A DNA stretch of 64,000 nt from CAVUAF01 sp964460655 (lineage in GTDB: Bacteria; Acidobacteriota; Terriglobia; Terriglobales; Acidobacteriaceae): positions 62,001 through 126,000 of the forward strand of contig CAYWSH010000001.1 in NCBI GenBank assembly GCA_964460655.1, in the 5' to 3' direction. Positions within the stretch are counted from its first letter, which is position 1, and each line of letters starts with the position of its first letter. Under the pieces are notes generated by a model, which saw nothing but the letters and a program-made list of their open reading frames with translations, made no database searches and was not told the DNA's origin. The translations under genes were made by a program, and so were the position numbers. Shown one piece after another: positions 28,301 through 36,515 of this stretch.

Positions 28301-28883
28301 ACTCGCGCGATTGCCCATTGACCTCGCTCGACAGGCTGTCCTGCGAGTTGAAGAACTCCGAGTGGTCACGATGCGGCCGCACCGTGCCCGGTACCAGCCC
28401 CAGCAGGCCCTGGAAGTTCCGCACTGGGCCGCCGACCGGCAGCTCCGCCAGCTGAGCGGCCTCGATCTTCTGGCCGACATCGGCGCGCTCGGTCTGCAAG
28501 ATCGCGGTCGTCTCGGTGACGTTCACCACTTCGCTCGCTGCGCCCGGTACGAGGGTCACGTCCACGCGCACCGTGCTGTTGATGTCCAGCACGGCGCCGG
28601 AGCGCTCCGCCCGCTTGAAACCTTGCGACTCGATGCTCACTTTGTAGGTTCCCGGCGGAAGATTCGGGAACACGTAGTTCCCGCTGTCATTCGTCTTGGC
28701 GCTGCGCGTCAAGCCAGTGCTGACTTCGGTGATGGTGACGTTCGCATTGGTCAGCACTGCGCCGCTGGGGTCGCTTACCGTGCCGACCAGCGTGGCGTTC
28801 ACCGCTTGCCCTTGGAGCTGCAGCGGGACGAGGAAAAGTGTGAGGGACAGTAAGGTCGCAAGGAGCCGCAGGTGGGTGCGCAT
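25311..28883 (-). CDS. TonB-dependent receptor, Oar-like, with carboxypeptidase-regulatory-like domain
   Basis: 1190-residue outer-membrane receptor. The start at 28883 has GGAGG at a good distance, and the signal peptide LLSLTLFLVPLQLQGQA follows. The regulatory-like beta domain covers about residues 30-115 (GTVSDPSGAVLTNANV to VSIESQGF), the plug about 120-260 with LPVGGPVRNFQGLLGLVPG, and the barrel the rest, ending ARITF. A strong terminator follows, so it is probably monocistronic. It is divergent from a GH31 glycosidase across a 206-base region with a palindrome and tandem repeats, which suggests joint control and a glycan ligand. Confidence 0.92.
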   Translation of the reverse strand: MRTHLRLLATLLSLTLFLVPLQLQGQAVNATLVGTVSDPSGAVLTNANVTITEVSTGLTRSAKTNDSGNYVFPNLPPGTYKVSIESQGFKRAERSGAVLDINSTVRVDVTLVPGAASEVVNVTETTAILQTERADVGQKIEAAQLAELPVGGPVRNFQGLLGLVPGTVRPHRDHSEFFNSQDSLSSEVNGQSREFNQLSIEGVNNDERTGLLQIYIPPSEAIQTVDITTSNYTAEFGRAAGAVTNVVLKSGSNQFHGSAYEYNRVSALAARAWANRAPNPVPRTTYNYYGASIGGPIIKNKTFFFFDILHISDVRGQFNLFSVPTVAMRGGDLSASTSPIYNPYSGASDGSGRVRFQCDAAGNPLTPNAAGIQPAGTACNKIPAQLISPITAKILALVPAAQSTALTNNLSVNTQLRKTPTSFDVKVDHNWTASDRLAFRFSRSVQDVFQQPAFGIAGGPANGGFQGTGLQHEQSGALNETHIFSPTLVMELRGGISHYRNIAQQSDYGTDAAAKLGITGANLDNGFTSGMASIDVQGGISSPLVGYSASQPWDRGEVNLNVVNTWTKVHGNHTFKWGADIRRLRDELVQGQSFSPRGLFRFGSGTTQLAGQSTSISNNIAALLLDFPTEVGRDIAPISGSWRETEMFFFGQDTWHATSKLTVDAGLRWELYRPPTPSKPGRWSNYDPSRNVLVQAGIENNPLNLGREFYKNNFAPRLGLAYRVGDKMVVRAGFGISYAPFTNNQYAFNYPLRSNQDSTTVNATALPFLQGVQVRMATGIPAAPTIAVLPGGLVTPRPAEAYNVIDKHFQQPYVESYNLSVQRSLPWKFVLDMAYVGNHGVRIPVAYDLNAICAVVMANETTACANHVSPAVNTTTGAVLPTCQFRLLCNQLPSSTTAADPAFGAFGRTAGTTFLFKPTTSNYNALQVKLDRRFTGGLLLKTAYTFGKQIAFRADAGADDGGGDRNYLDFARNRSILSRNRMHTFVQSFVYELPFGQGKRWATSGPANWVFGNWGLSGIITRMSGVPLHFTASGTSLNSTGTFQTPIQVAPFHILSGIGGINSSSFWFDTSAFCPVQTTAATTLANGTPVNSACTGAGGGDFTAAIAGKLGNMPRYAFHGPGFFNFDAAVFRRFPIREKVGLEFRLEAFGVTNTPQYNNPNTDITSSNFGKITNADTGARSLEMSARITF

Positions 28884-28900
28884 CTTCGCCTCCGAGATGT

Positions 28901-28915
28901 TTTAGCCAGGCTAAA
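28901..28915. promoter_or_regulatory. Perfect 15-base palindrome, candidate operator
   Basis: TTTAGCC A GGCTAAA is a perfect 7+1+7 inverted repeat 18 bases upstream of the TonB receptor ATG, between it and the putative -35. The position suits a repressor site. Which regulator binds is unknown; the ROK protein of this locus is one candidate. Confidence 0.5.
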
Positions 28916-28936
28916 GACTTCGTTAAGACTTTGTTA
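28914..28936. repeat. Two tandem 11-base repeats next to the palindrome
   Basis: AAGACTTCGTT is followed immediately by AAGACTTTGTT, one mismatch, with an 11-base period close to one DNA turn. It overlaps the edge of the palindrome and lies between the receptor and its candidate -35 box. It looks like a tandem binding site. Confidence 0.45.
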
Positions 28937-28966
28937 AAGCCGGGTCGAAGCTTGGCACCGCGTGCC

Positions 28967-28978
28967 GTGACTGTCAAG
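28967..28978 (-). promoter_or_regulatory. Candidate -35 region (CTTGACAGTCAC) for the TonB receptor
   Basis: On the minus strand TTGACA is a perfect -35 hexamer, but no good -10 lies 16-19 bases downstream (AAGCTT at 18). The same 12-mer occurs at 46925-46936 ahead of the VPS10-type gene. The remainder of the 206-base gap 28884-29089 shows no other feature. Confidence 0.35.
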
Positions 28979-29089
28979 CACGATACGAGAGCACGTTTCA
29001 GCATGTGAGATGGCGCGCCACGTTCGTCGCGGTCGGCTCTGCTCATCACTGGCGAACGCCGGAAGGCGAGGGTACGATGTCGCGCCGAG

Positions 29090-31522
29090 ATGGAACTCCG
29101 CAGCTCATGCTTTCGTCGGTTGCGTGTCGTCTTACTGCTGCTCTATTGCTCCGTGTCATGGGCACAGGGCTGGCATTCGCTCGGCTCCGTGACGGGCTTC
29201 CAGCCTTTCGCCAAAGGAGTCGAGGTACAGGCCGGTGACGCACGCATTCGCGTTGTCGCGCTGAGTCCATCGGTGGTCCGCGTACGCTACGCGCCCGCAG
29301 GAACGTTTCCCGCCGACGCATCGTGGGCCGTGATCAACCCGCAGCCTTGGCAGGCTCCCGCTATGCAGATCGAGGATTCTCCCGCGGCCCTGCAACTCTC
29401 GACCAGTGAGTTGCGGGTGCGCATCGAGAAGTCGCCGCTGCGCATCGTCTTCCTCGATAGTGCCAGCCAACCCATTCTGCAGGAGGATTCGCGCCACCCC
29501 GTCGCTTTCAACGGCGACGAGTTCCAAGTCTCGGAGAGCATGCCGGAGGATGAACGCTACTTCGGATTGGGAGACAAGGCGGGTCCGCTCGACCATCGCG
29601 GCCAGGCTTTTGTGAACTGGAACACCGACGCCTATGGCTGGCAGGAAGGCACCGATCCTTTATATAAGAGCATTCCCTTCTTTCTCGGCGCGCGGCATGG
29701 CCGCGCCTACGGCGTCTACCTCGACAACACGTGGCGTACGACGTTCGACTTCGGCAAGACGTCGCGCGACTTCTTCACCTTCGGCAGCGATGGCGGTGAA
29801 CTCGACTACTACTTCTTCTATGGTCCCGATCCGAGGAAGGTGATCAGCGATTACACCGCGCTCGTCGGCCGCACGCCCCTGCCGCCGCTCTTCGCACTCG
29901 GCTACCAACAGTGCCGTTACTCTTACTTTCCCGAAGCCCGCGTGCGGCAGATCGCGCAAGGATTTCGCACGCGCAAGATCCCGGCCGACGTCATCTATCT
30001 CGACATCGATTATCAGCAGGACAACCGCCCATTCACGGTGAACCGCGAGCGCTTCCCGAACTTCGAAGGGATGATTCGCGACCTCGCCGCGCAGAACTTC
30101 AAGGTTGTCGCCATCACCGACCTGCACTTGTGGGCACAGGATGGCTATGCGCCCTACGACGAAGGCAAGCGCCGCGATCTGTTCGTGCACAACGCCGACG
30201 GCTCGCTCTATGTCGGGCCGGTCTGGCCCGGGCCAAGCGTCTTTCCCGACTTCACCTTGACGCCGGCACGCGCATGGTGGGGCACGCTCTACCGCGACTT
30301 CGTGCAAAAGGGCATACGTGGCTTCTGGAATGACATGAACGAACCCGCGGTCTTCGTCTATCCGCAGAAGACGATGCCGCTCGACGTCGTGCACCGCCTC
30401 GATGGGAATAAGACCGCGTCGCATCACGAGATCCACAATGTCTTCGGCATGCAGAACGTACGCGGCACTTACGAAGGATTGCTCAAGCTCGCTCCCGACC
30501 AACGCCCCTTCGTGCTCACTCGAGCCGCGTTCGCCGGAACGCAGCGCTACGCCGCCAGTTGGACCGGCGACAACAGCAGTACGTGGAACCACTATCGCCT
30601 GAGCGTGCCGACACTGCTCAACCTCGGCCTTTCCGGATATGCGTTCATCGGCGACGACATTGGCGGCTTTGCCGGCAGCCCACCGCCCGACCTGCTCACT
30701 CGCTGGCTCGAGCTGGGTGTTTTCAATCCGCTGTATCGCAATCACACCGCGAAAGGCACGCTCGACCAGGAACCGTGGGTCCACGGCTCTGTCCATGAAG
30801 CCATCCGCCGCCGCTACATCGAATTGCGCTATCGCCTCCTTCCCTACATCTACACCGGGATGGAGGAGACCTCGCGCACCGGCGTGCCGCTGATGCGGCC
30901 GATGTTCCTGGAGTTCCCTGCCGATCGCAGCCTCGAGACCAACGAAGACGAGTTCATGTTCGGGCCTGCACTGCTCGTCGCGCCCAAACTTACCGAGACG
31001 CTCGATCCCGTGCAGGTGCGCTTGCCCTCCGGCGTCTGGTTCGACTACTGGACGGGAAAGCGCGTCCAAGGCGGAAAGAATCTCGACGTGAAGCCGGCAC
31101 TCGATGAAGTGCCGGTATTCGTCCGCGCCGGCAGCATCATTCCCCAGCAGCCGGTAGTGCAAAGCACGAGCGAGGTCCCCACTGGGCCGCTGGAGCTGCG
31201 CGTGTATCCCGGACCGGACTGCCGCGGCGCCATCTACGCCGACGACGGCGAGACCTTCGCCTACCAGCGCGGTGTCTTTCAGCGGACCGCGATCACCTGC
31301 GAGGCCACGGCCGCCGGCGTCAAGGTGCAGATCGCCGACGCGGTGGGCAGCTACAAGCCGTGGTGGAGTGAATACAGGTTAACGATCGTGGGCGTGGACC
31401 GTGCGCCGGCTGGAGTCGTGGTTGATGGCCGCGCCGTCTCGGACTTCGTGTATTCAGCGGCCGAGGGCTCGGTCGTGCTGACTGTCCCTGCACGCCGTGT
31501 CGGCATTTCCGTCAGCTACTGA
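29090..31522 (+). CDS. GH31 alpha-glycosidase (alpha-glucosidase/alpha-xylosidase), exported
   Basis: 810 residues with a signal peptide ending CSVSWAQ. N-terminal beta-sandwich (about 40-240) precedes the GH31 barrel. Nucleophile Asp415 is in GFWNDMNEPAVF and the acid/base Asp523 in IGDDIGGF. WTGDNSSTW and NHTAKGTLDQEPW are typical GH31 blocks. Two C-terminal beta domains end with DDGETFAYQRG. It is divergent from the TonB receptor, and the next plus-strand gene starts 63 bases later. Substrate (alpha-glucan, alpha-xyloside) is not decided by the motifs; NDMNEP is closer to alpha-glucosidases. Confidence 0.92.
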   Translation: MELRSSCFRRLRVVLLLLYCSVSWAQGWHSLGSVTGFQPFAKGVEVQAGDARIRVVALSPSVVRVRYAPAGTFPADASWAVINPQPWQAPAMQIEDSPAALQLSTSELRVRIEKSPLRIVFLDSASQPILQEDSRHPVAFNGDEFQVSESMPEDERYFGLGDKAGPLDHRGQAFVNWNTDAYGWQEGTDPLYKSIPFFLGARHGRAYGVYLDNTWRTTFDFGKTSRDFFTFGSDGGELDYYFFYGPDPRKVISDYTALVGRTPLPPLFALGYQQCRYSYFPEARVRQIAQGFRTRKIPADVIYLDIDYQQDNRPFTVNRERFPNFEGMIRDLAAQNFKVVAITDLHLWAQDGYAPYDEGKRRDLFVHNADGSLYVGPVWPGPSVFPDFTLTPARAWWGTLYRDFVQKGIRGFWNDMNEPAVFVYPQKTMPLDVVHRLDGNKTASHHEIHNVFGMQNVRGTYEGLLKLAPDQRPFVLTRAAFAGTQRYAASWTGDNSSTWNHYRLSVPTLLNLGLSGYAFIGDDIGGFAGSPPPDLLTRWLELGVFNPLYRNHTAKGTLDQEPWVHGSVHEAIRRRYIELRYRLLPYIYTGMEETSRTGVPLMRPMFLEFPADRSLETNEDEFMFGPALLVAPKLTETLDPVQVRLPSGVWFDYWTGKRVQGGKNLDVKPALDEVPVFVRAGSIIPQQPVVQSTSEVPTGPLELRVYPGPDCRGAIYADDGETFAYQRGVFQRTAITCEATAAGVKVQIADAVGSYKPWWSEYRLTIVGVDRAPAGVVVDGRAVSDFVYSAAEGSVVLTVPARRVGISVSY

Positions 31523-31585
31523 GACCTCGCAAACGCCGTTTTGAAAACCGCTGCGATTGCTGTTATGGTTCGCGGCGAAACACTT

Positions 31586-32467
31586 ATGACGAACCTTACT
31601 CGCCGCTCGGTACTGAAGACCGCCGCCGCAGTCGCCGCCCAGACCACGCTCGCACCCCTCGCAGTCACGGCGCAGCAAGCGGCTCCGGCGACGCTCCCAC
31701 CACCATCCGGGCTCGCGGACGACAAGCAGTTCCGCGGGCTTAAGGTCGGCGTCTGTTCGTATTCCGTCCGTTCGTTCCCGGCGGACAAAGCCCTGCAGAT
31801 GATCAAGCGTGCGGGAGTCCGCAACTTTTCGGTCAAGGAGGTCCACCTGCCGCTGACCTCTTCCGCCGACGAGCGCCGCCTGTTCCGCCAGCAGGCCGAA
31901 CAGATGGGCCTGCAGATCACCAGCTGCGGCGTCATCTACTTGAAGAATGACGAAGCGAACATGCGCAACGCGCTCGACTATGTGCGCGACCTCGGCGCCT
32001 CGGTCGCGGTCGTGGGTGTGAACCGCGAGATGCTGCCGCTGCTCGACAAGGCGATCAAGGGCTACGACCTCCGCGCCGCCATTCACAATCACGGCCCGAA
32101 CGACAAGCTGTTTCCGTCGCCGCTGGAGGTCTGGGAAGCCGTCCAGCCGTTCGACCGCAAGATCGGACTCTGCATGGACATCGGCCACACCTTCCGCATG
32201 CACGAAGACCTGGTGAAGGACATCAAGAAGACGAACGCGCGCCTCTACAGCATGCACTTCAAGGACCTCGAATCGGACGAGGTCAAGGCGAAGGGCGTGC
32301 CCGTCGGCACCGGTGTGATGCCTATCGCCGCCATCCTGCGAGAGCTCGTGCGCTCCGGCTATAAGAATGAGGTCCAGTTGGAGTATGAGGTCGAGGCCGG
32401 CGACCCGCTGCCGGGTATCGCCGAGTCACTCGGCTACATGCGCGGCACCTTGCAGGCGCTGCGCTGA
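31586..32467 (+). CDS. Tat-exported sugar phosphate isomerase/epimerase-like TIM-barrel protein
   Basis: 293 residues from the ATG at 31586 (MTNLTRRSVLKTAAA), chosen because it gives a clean twin-arginine leader; in-frame starts at 31541 (TTG) and 31565 are possible. TIM barrel with SYSVRSFPADKALQM, HNHGPNDK, LCMDIGHTFRMHED, MHFKDLE and a final EYEVEAGDP, giving the His/Asp/Glu metal set. It resembles the isomerase at 24252-25220 in family and export route but is not a close copy. The next gene starts four bases after its stop. Confidence 0.86.
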   Translation: MTNLTRRSVLKTAAAVAAQTTLAPLAVTAQQAAPATLPPPSGLADDKQFRGLKVGVCSYSVRSFPADKALQMIKRAGVRNFSVKEVHLPLTSSADERRLFRQQAEQMGLQITSCGVIYLKNDEANMRNALDYVRDLGASVAVVGVNREMLPLLDKAIKGYDLRAAIHNHGPNDKLFPSPLEVWEAVQPFDRKIGLCMDIGHTFRMHEDLVKDIKKTNARLYSMHFKDLESDEVKAKGVPVGTGVMPIAAILRELVRSGYKNEVQLEYEVEAGDPLPGIAESLGYMRGTLQALR

Positions 32468-32471
32468 GACG

Positions 32472-33425
32472 ATGATGAGGTCCCGCAGAGCTTGTCGCTT
32501 CGCCGGTGCGGTGCTGGCCGTATTGCTCAGCCAGCCCGTGCTCGCCCAGAACACGCCGCCGCGGCCGCGCATCCTCGGCGTCGCCCACGTCGCTTATTAC
32601 GTCAGCGATCTGGACAAGGCGCGACAGTTCTACGAACAATTCCTTGGCTTCGCGGAGCCGTTCGCGATCAAGCGCGACGACGGCAGTGAGCGCAGCGTCT
32701 TCATCAAGATCAACGACCAACAATACGTCGAACTCGTCCCCGAGCCCGCCGGCGACGACGGCCAGCTGTCTCACATCGCGTTCTACACCGACGATGCACG
32801 TGCCTTGCGCGACTATCTGGCTGCCCGCGGAGTCGGGGTGCCCGCGGAAGTGACCAAGGGAAGGACCGGCAACGGCAACTTCACGGTGACCGATCCCGAC
32901 GGACACCGGGTCGAGTTCATCCAATACGAGGTTGAAAGTTGGACAGCGCAGCATCGCGGCAAGGAGATGCCGGCAACGCGCATCTCGCCGCGCTTGATGC
33001 ACGCTGGATTCACGGTCCGCTCGGCAGCCGCGGCGATGAGCTTCTATGGCGGCATCCTTGGCTTGCGTGAATTCTGGCGCGGCAGCTCTGATGGCACGGT
33101 GCTCAGCTGGATCAACATGCGCGTGCCCGATGGCGACGACTACGTCGAGTTCATGCTCTACGGTGAACCGCCCGATGCGCAGCGTCGCGGAACCTCGAAC
33201 CACATCTGCCTCGAGATCGCGGATGCCGCAAAGTCCGCCGCGGTCTTACAGGAGCGCGCCGCGCCAATCGACTACAAACGCGCCATCGAGGTTCGCACCG
33301 GGCGCAATCGTAAGCGGCAAGTGAATCTGTTTGACCCGGATGGCACGCGGATCGAATTGATGGAGCCGAAGACGATCGACGGTCAGCCGACACCGCCCTC
33401 CACCGCACCACCGCCACGGCCTTGA
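32472..33425 (+). CDS. Exported protein with two VOC/glyoxalase domains
   Basis: 317 residues beginning at either of two adjacent ATGs (32472 or 32475), with a signal peptide ending SQPVLAQ. Two vicinal-oxygen-chelate domains in tandem: about residues 30-150 (GVAHVAYYVSDLDKARQFY, ending DPDGHRVEFIQYE) and 170-300 (MHAGFTVRSAAAAMSFYGG, ending DPDGTRIELME). The paired beta-alpha-beta-beta-beta units usually hold a divalent metal. Reaction is unknown. It is packed between the isomerase and the Gfo/Idh genes, so action on an oxidised sugar is a reasonable guess. Confidence 0.85.
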   Translation: MMRSRRACRFAGAVLAVLLSQPVLAQNTPPRPRILGVAHVAYYVSDLDKARQFYEQFLGFAEPFAIKRDDGSERSVFIKINDQQYVELVPEPAGDDGQLSHIAFYTDDARALRDYLAARGVGVPAEVTKGRTGNGNFTVTDPDGHRVEFIQYEVESWTAQHRGKEMPATRISPRLMHAGFTVRSAAAAMSFYGGILGLREFWRGSSDGTVLSWINMRVPDGDDYVEFMLYGEPPDAQRRGTSNHICLEIADAAKSAAVLQERAAPIDYKRAIEVRTGRNRKRQVNLFDPDGTRIELMEPKTIDGQPTPPSTAPPPRP

Positions 33426-33428
33426 CCC

Positions 33429-34448
33429 ATGCACATCGGCCTCATCGGCGGAGGGAACATTTCCAGTACGCACGCCCGGGCCGCGCGCGCCTGCGGCCTG
33501 ACTATCGCGGCCGTTTTCGGTACCAATGAACAGAAGGTCAAGGTACTCGCGTCGGAGTTCGGCGCCACACCGTATGCTGACTTCGCGAGCTTCCTTCTCC
33601 ATCGCCCCATGGAACTCGTCGCCATTGGAAGTCCCTCAGGATTGCACGCCGAGCAAGGCATCGCTGCCGCCCAGCACGGTCTGCACGTGCTGACGGAAAA
33701 GCCCATCGACATTGCGACGAGTCGCGCCGACGCGTTGATCGCGGCGGTGGATCGCGCTGCCGTGAAGCTCGGTGTCTTCTTTCAGGACCGCTGCAAGCCC
33801 GAGCTGGTGCGCCTGAAGCAGCTGATCGCCGCAAACCGATTGGGACGCCTCCTGCACGTCGACGCGCAGGTCAAGTGGTATCGGCCGCCGGAGTACTACG
33901 CGGATTCGCGCTGGCGCGGCACGCTGGCACTCGACGGCGGCGGCGCGCTGATGAATCAGGCCATTCACACGGTTGACCTGCTCCTCTGGCTCGCCGGCGA
34001 TGTGCGTCGCGTTCAGTCGCTCACCCGCACGGCGCTGCACCAGATCGAGTCGGAAGACACCGCCATGGCACTGCTGGAATTTGAGAGCGGCGCTGTCGGC
34101 ACCATGCTGGCGACGACCGCGGCATTTCCGGGCTATCCACGGCGATTGGAGATCACCGGCACGAACGGCACGGTCATCGTGGAAGGCGATCTGATCGCTG
34201 GCATCGATCTACGCGATGGCGCAGCCAAGGAAGAGACCGCCAGACCCTCGCCGGCCACGCAGTCTGTTCAGAGTGCCAGTTCGCCCGTCGTCTCCGACGT
34301 CAGTGCGCACGCTGCGGTGCTGCAGAATTTCGTCAACGCCATCACGACGGGTGCTCCGGTCGTCTGCGACGGCCGCGAGGGGCGCCGCAGCCTGGCGCTG
34401 GTCGAGGCGATCTACCGCGCCGCCGCGGAGCCATTGAGGTGTACATGA
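33429..34448 (+). CDS. Gfo/Idh/MocA-family oxidoreductase, cytoplasmic
   Basis: 339 residues without a signal peptide. NAD(P)-binding motif GLIGGGNISSTHA is at 4-16; catalytic region TEKPIDIA, and GGGALMNQAIHTVDLLLWL in the C-terminal domain holds the conserved His. Three bases separate it from the VOC gene, and its stop overlaps the next ATG (ATGA). It probably oxidises or reduces a sugar or inositol-like compound as part of the same pathway as the exported isomerase upstream. Confidence 0.9.
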   Translation: MHIGLIGGGNISSTHARAARACGLTIAAVFGTNEQKVKVLASEFGATPYADFASFLLHRPMELVAIGSPSGLHAEQGIAAAQHGLHVLTEKPIDIATSRADALIAAVDRAAVKLGVFFQDRCKPELVRLKQLIAANRLGRLLHVDAQVKWYRPPEYYADSRWRGTLALDGGGALMNQAIHTVDLLLWLAGDVRRVQSLTRTALHQIESEDTAMALLEFESGAVGTMLATTAAFPGYPRRLEITGTNGTVIVEGDLIAGIDLRDGAAKEETARPSPATQSVQSASSPVVSDVSAHAAVLQNFVNAITTGAPVVCDGREGRRSLALVEAIYRAAAEPLRCT

Positions 34449-36514
34449 AATGCAGACGTAGCCTTTGGCGCTGTGCGCTACTCGTCATTGCGACTCCCGC
34501 TCTGCTCGCGCAGCAGTCGCGTCCGCCAGCGGTGCCGCTCGTCACGCACGATCCATATTTCAGCATCTGGTCGATGAACGATCACCTCACCGATGGTCCC
34601 ACCCGCCATTGGACGGGCTCAGCGCAGCCGTTGCTCGGCCTCATCCGGATCGATGGGCAGTTGTTTCGCTGGATGGGCACGCAGCCGCAATCCGCGGCAG
34701 CGATGCAGCAGACGAAGCTGGAACTCACGCCGACGCGCACCGACTATGAGTTCGAGCAGTCCGGGGTCCGCTTGCAGATCAGCTTCCTCTCGCCGCTCAT
34801 TCCCTCCGACTTGGCGCTGATGTCGCGTCCGGTCACGTACCTCAGCATGACGGCGTCTTCCACGGATGCAACGCCACACAAAGTGCAGATGCTGTTCACA
34901 GCGTCGAGCGTGCTCGCGGTCAACACCAATACACAGGAGGTCACCTGGTCGCGCTCGCGACTCGCGTCGATGACGGTGTTGCGCGCCGCCAGCGTCGAGC
35001 AGGCGGTCCTCACCAAGACAGGCGACAACCTGCGCATCGACTGGGGCTCGCTCTTGGTCGGCGCCTCTGACCAACCAGGCGTCAGTACGGCAACATCATC
35101 ATCCGATGACGCGATCTCCGCGTTCACGGCGGGCAGAGCGCTTACCGCTGACGACATCGACATGCCACAACCGGCGCGAAGTGCCGCCGTGCTGGCTACG
35201 GCTTTCGATCTCGGTGAACTGCGCGCATCACCGGTCTCGCGGCACCTCCTGTTGGCTTACGACGATCTCTACTCCATCGAGTACTTCAAACGCTGGATGC
35301 GGCCTTACTGGCGCAAGGACGGCATGACTGCCGGCCAATTGCTGGAGACTGCCGATCACGAGTACGCGGAGGTCGATCGCCGCGCGCGTGCCTTCGACGC
35401 GGCGCTGCTGGCCGACCTTCGTCAGGTCGGCGGCGCACCCTACGCGGAGCTCGCCACGCTTGCCTTCCGTCAGACCATCGCAGGGCACAAGCTCGTGGTC
35501 GATATCGACGGCCAGCCGATGTTTTTCCCCAAGGAGAACTTCAGCAACGGCTGTATCGCAACCGTCGACGTCATCTATCCTTCGTCGCCGTTCTTCCTGC
35601 TCTTCAGTCCCGAGCTCTTGAAAGCGCAATTGCGTCCGCTGTTGCAGTACACGCGCACCGGTCGCTGGCGCTTTCCGTTCGCGCCGCACGATCTCGGTAC
35701 GTATCCCAAGGCGAACGGCCAGGTCTATGGCGGTGGCGAGCGCACCGAAGAGAACCAGATGCCGGTGGAGGAGAGCGGCAACATGCTGCTCATGCTGGCC
35801 GCGCTCGCGAAGGTCGAGGGCAACGCGAAGTTCTCTGCCGATTATTGGCCGCAACTGCAGCAATGGGCCGAGTACCTCAAGCAGCAAGGCATGGATCCGC
35901 CTAACCAGCTCTCGACCGACGATTTCGCCGGCCACCTCGCGCACAACGCAAACCTTTCCATCAAGGCGATCCTCGCGCTCGACGCTTTTGCATCCCTGGC
36001 AGAGAAGACGAACCACGCCGCGGATGCGTCCGCGTATCACAACGTCGCGCGACAGATGGCGCAGCACTGGGTCGAACTCGCCGCCGACGGCGATCACTAT
36101 CGCCTCGCCTTCGACAAGCCCGGTACCTGGAGCCAGAAGTACAACCTGGTGTGGGACCGCATCCTCGATCTCCGCGTGTTCCCGCCGGCGATCGCGCGGA
36201 CGGAAATGCAGTTCTACGCAGCGCATCTCAACAAGTTCGGGCTGCCTCTCGATAATCGCAGCGCCTACACGAAGCTCGATTGGGAGGTTTGGACGGCGAC
36301 GCTCGCCGACAAACGCGAAGATTTTGATCGCTTCGTTACGCCGTTGCAGCGCTTCGTGAATACATCGACGAGCCGCGTCCCGCTCACCGATTGGTACTGG
36401 ACCACGGAAGGCACGCAACGCGGCTTCCAGGCGCGCTCGGTGGTCGGCGGTGTCTACATTCCGCTGCTCGCCGATCCCAAGCTGTGGAACAAGTGGGCGC
36501 ACGCTTCGCGGTGA
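34445..36514 (+). CDS. GtaA-like protein with DUF4964/DUF5127/DUF4965/DUF1793-type domains
   Basis: 689 residues from the ATG at 34445, with TTGAGGTG as ribosome-binding site inside the end of the previous gene; signal peptide ends TPALLAQ. The start PPAVPLVTHDPYFSIWS is the DUF4964-like opening of this family, followed by a DUF5127-like beta region (about 100-270) and an all-alpha toroid (about 290-690) typical of DUF4965/DUF1793. Fungal relatives are called glutaminase A, but bacterial members in polysaccharide loci may be glycosidases. No catalytic residues can be assigned with confidence. Confidence 0.82.
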   Translation: MKCRRSLWRCALLVIATPALLAQQSRPPAVPLVTHDPYFSIWSMNDHLTDGPTRHWTGSAQPLLGLIRIDGQLFRWMGTQPQSAAAMQQTKLELTPTRTDYEFEQSGVRLQISFLSPLIPSDLALMSRPVTYLSMTASSTDATPHKVQMLFTASSVLAVNTNTQEVTWSRSRLASMTVLRAASVEQAVLTKTGDNLRIDWGSLLVGASDQPGVSTATSSSDDAISAFTAGRALTADDIDMPQPARSAAVLATAFDLGELRASPVSRHLLLAYDDLYSIEYFKRWMRPYWRKDGMTAGQLLETADHEYAEVDRRARAFDAALLADLRQVGGAPYAELATLAFRQTIAGHKLVVDIDGQPMFFPKENFSNGCIATVDVIYPSSPFFLLFSPELLKAQLRPLLQYTRTGRWRFPFAPHDLGTYPKANGQVYGGGERTEENQMPVEESGNMLLMLAALAKVEGNAKFSADYWPQLQQWAEYLKQQGMDPPNQLSTDDFAGHLAHNANLSIKAILALDAFASLAEKTNHAADASAYHNVARQMAQHWVELAADGDHYRLAFDKPGTWSQKYNLVWDRILDLRVFPPAIARTEMQFYAAHLNKFGLPLDNRSAYTKLDWEVWTATLADKREDFDRFVTPLQRFVNTSTSRVPLTDWYWTTEGTQRGFQARSVVGGVYIPLLADPKLWNKWAHASR

Positions 36515-36515
36515 C

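Noticed and set aside
26232..28853. 873-codon open frame on the plus strand opposite the second TonB receptor
   Set aside because: It is the antisense shadow of a well-defined receptor; its translation is rich in Arg, Val, His and Gly with no recognisable motif, as expected in high-GC DNA.
29077..29238. Short open frame starting at an ATG 13 bases before the GH31 start
   Set aside because: It has an SD-like GGCGAGG, but overlaps the GH31 signal peptide out of frame and shows no coding features.
29660..31162. 500-codon open frame opposite the GH31 gene
   Set aside because: Antisense shadow of a gene with both GH31 catalytic aspartates in place.
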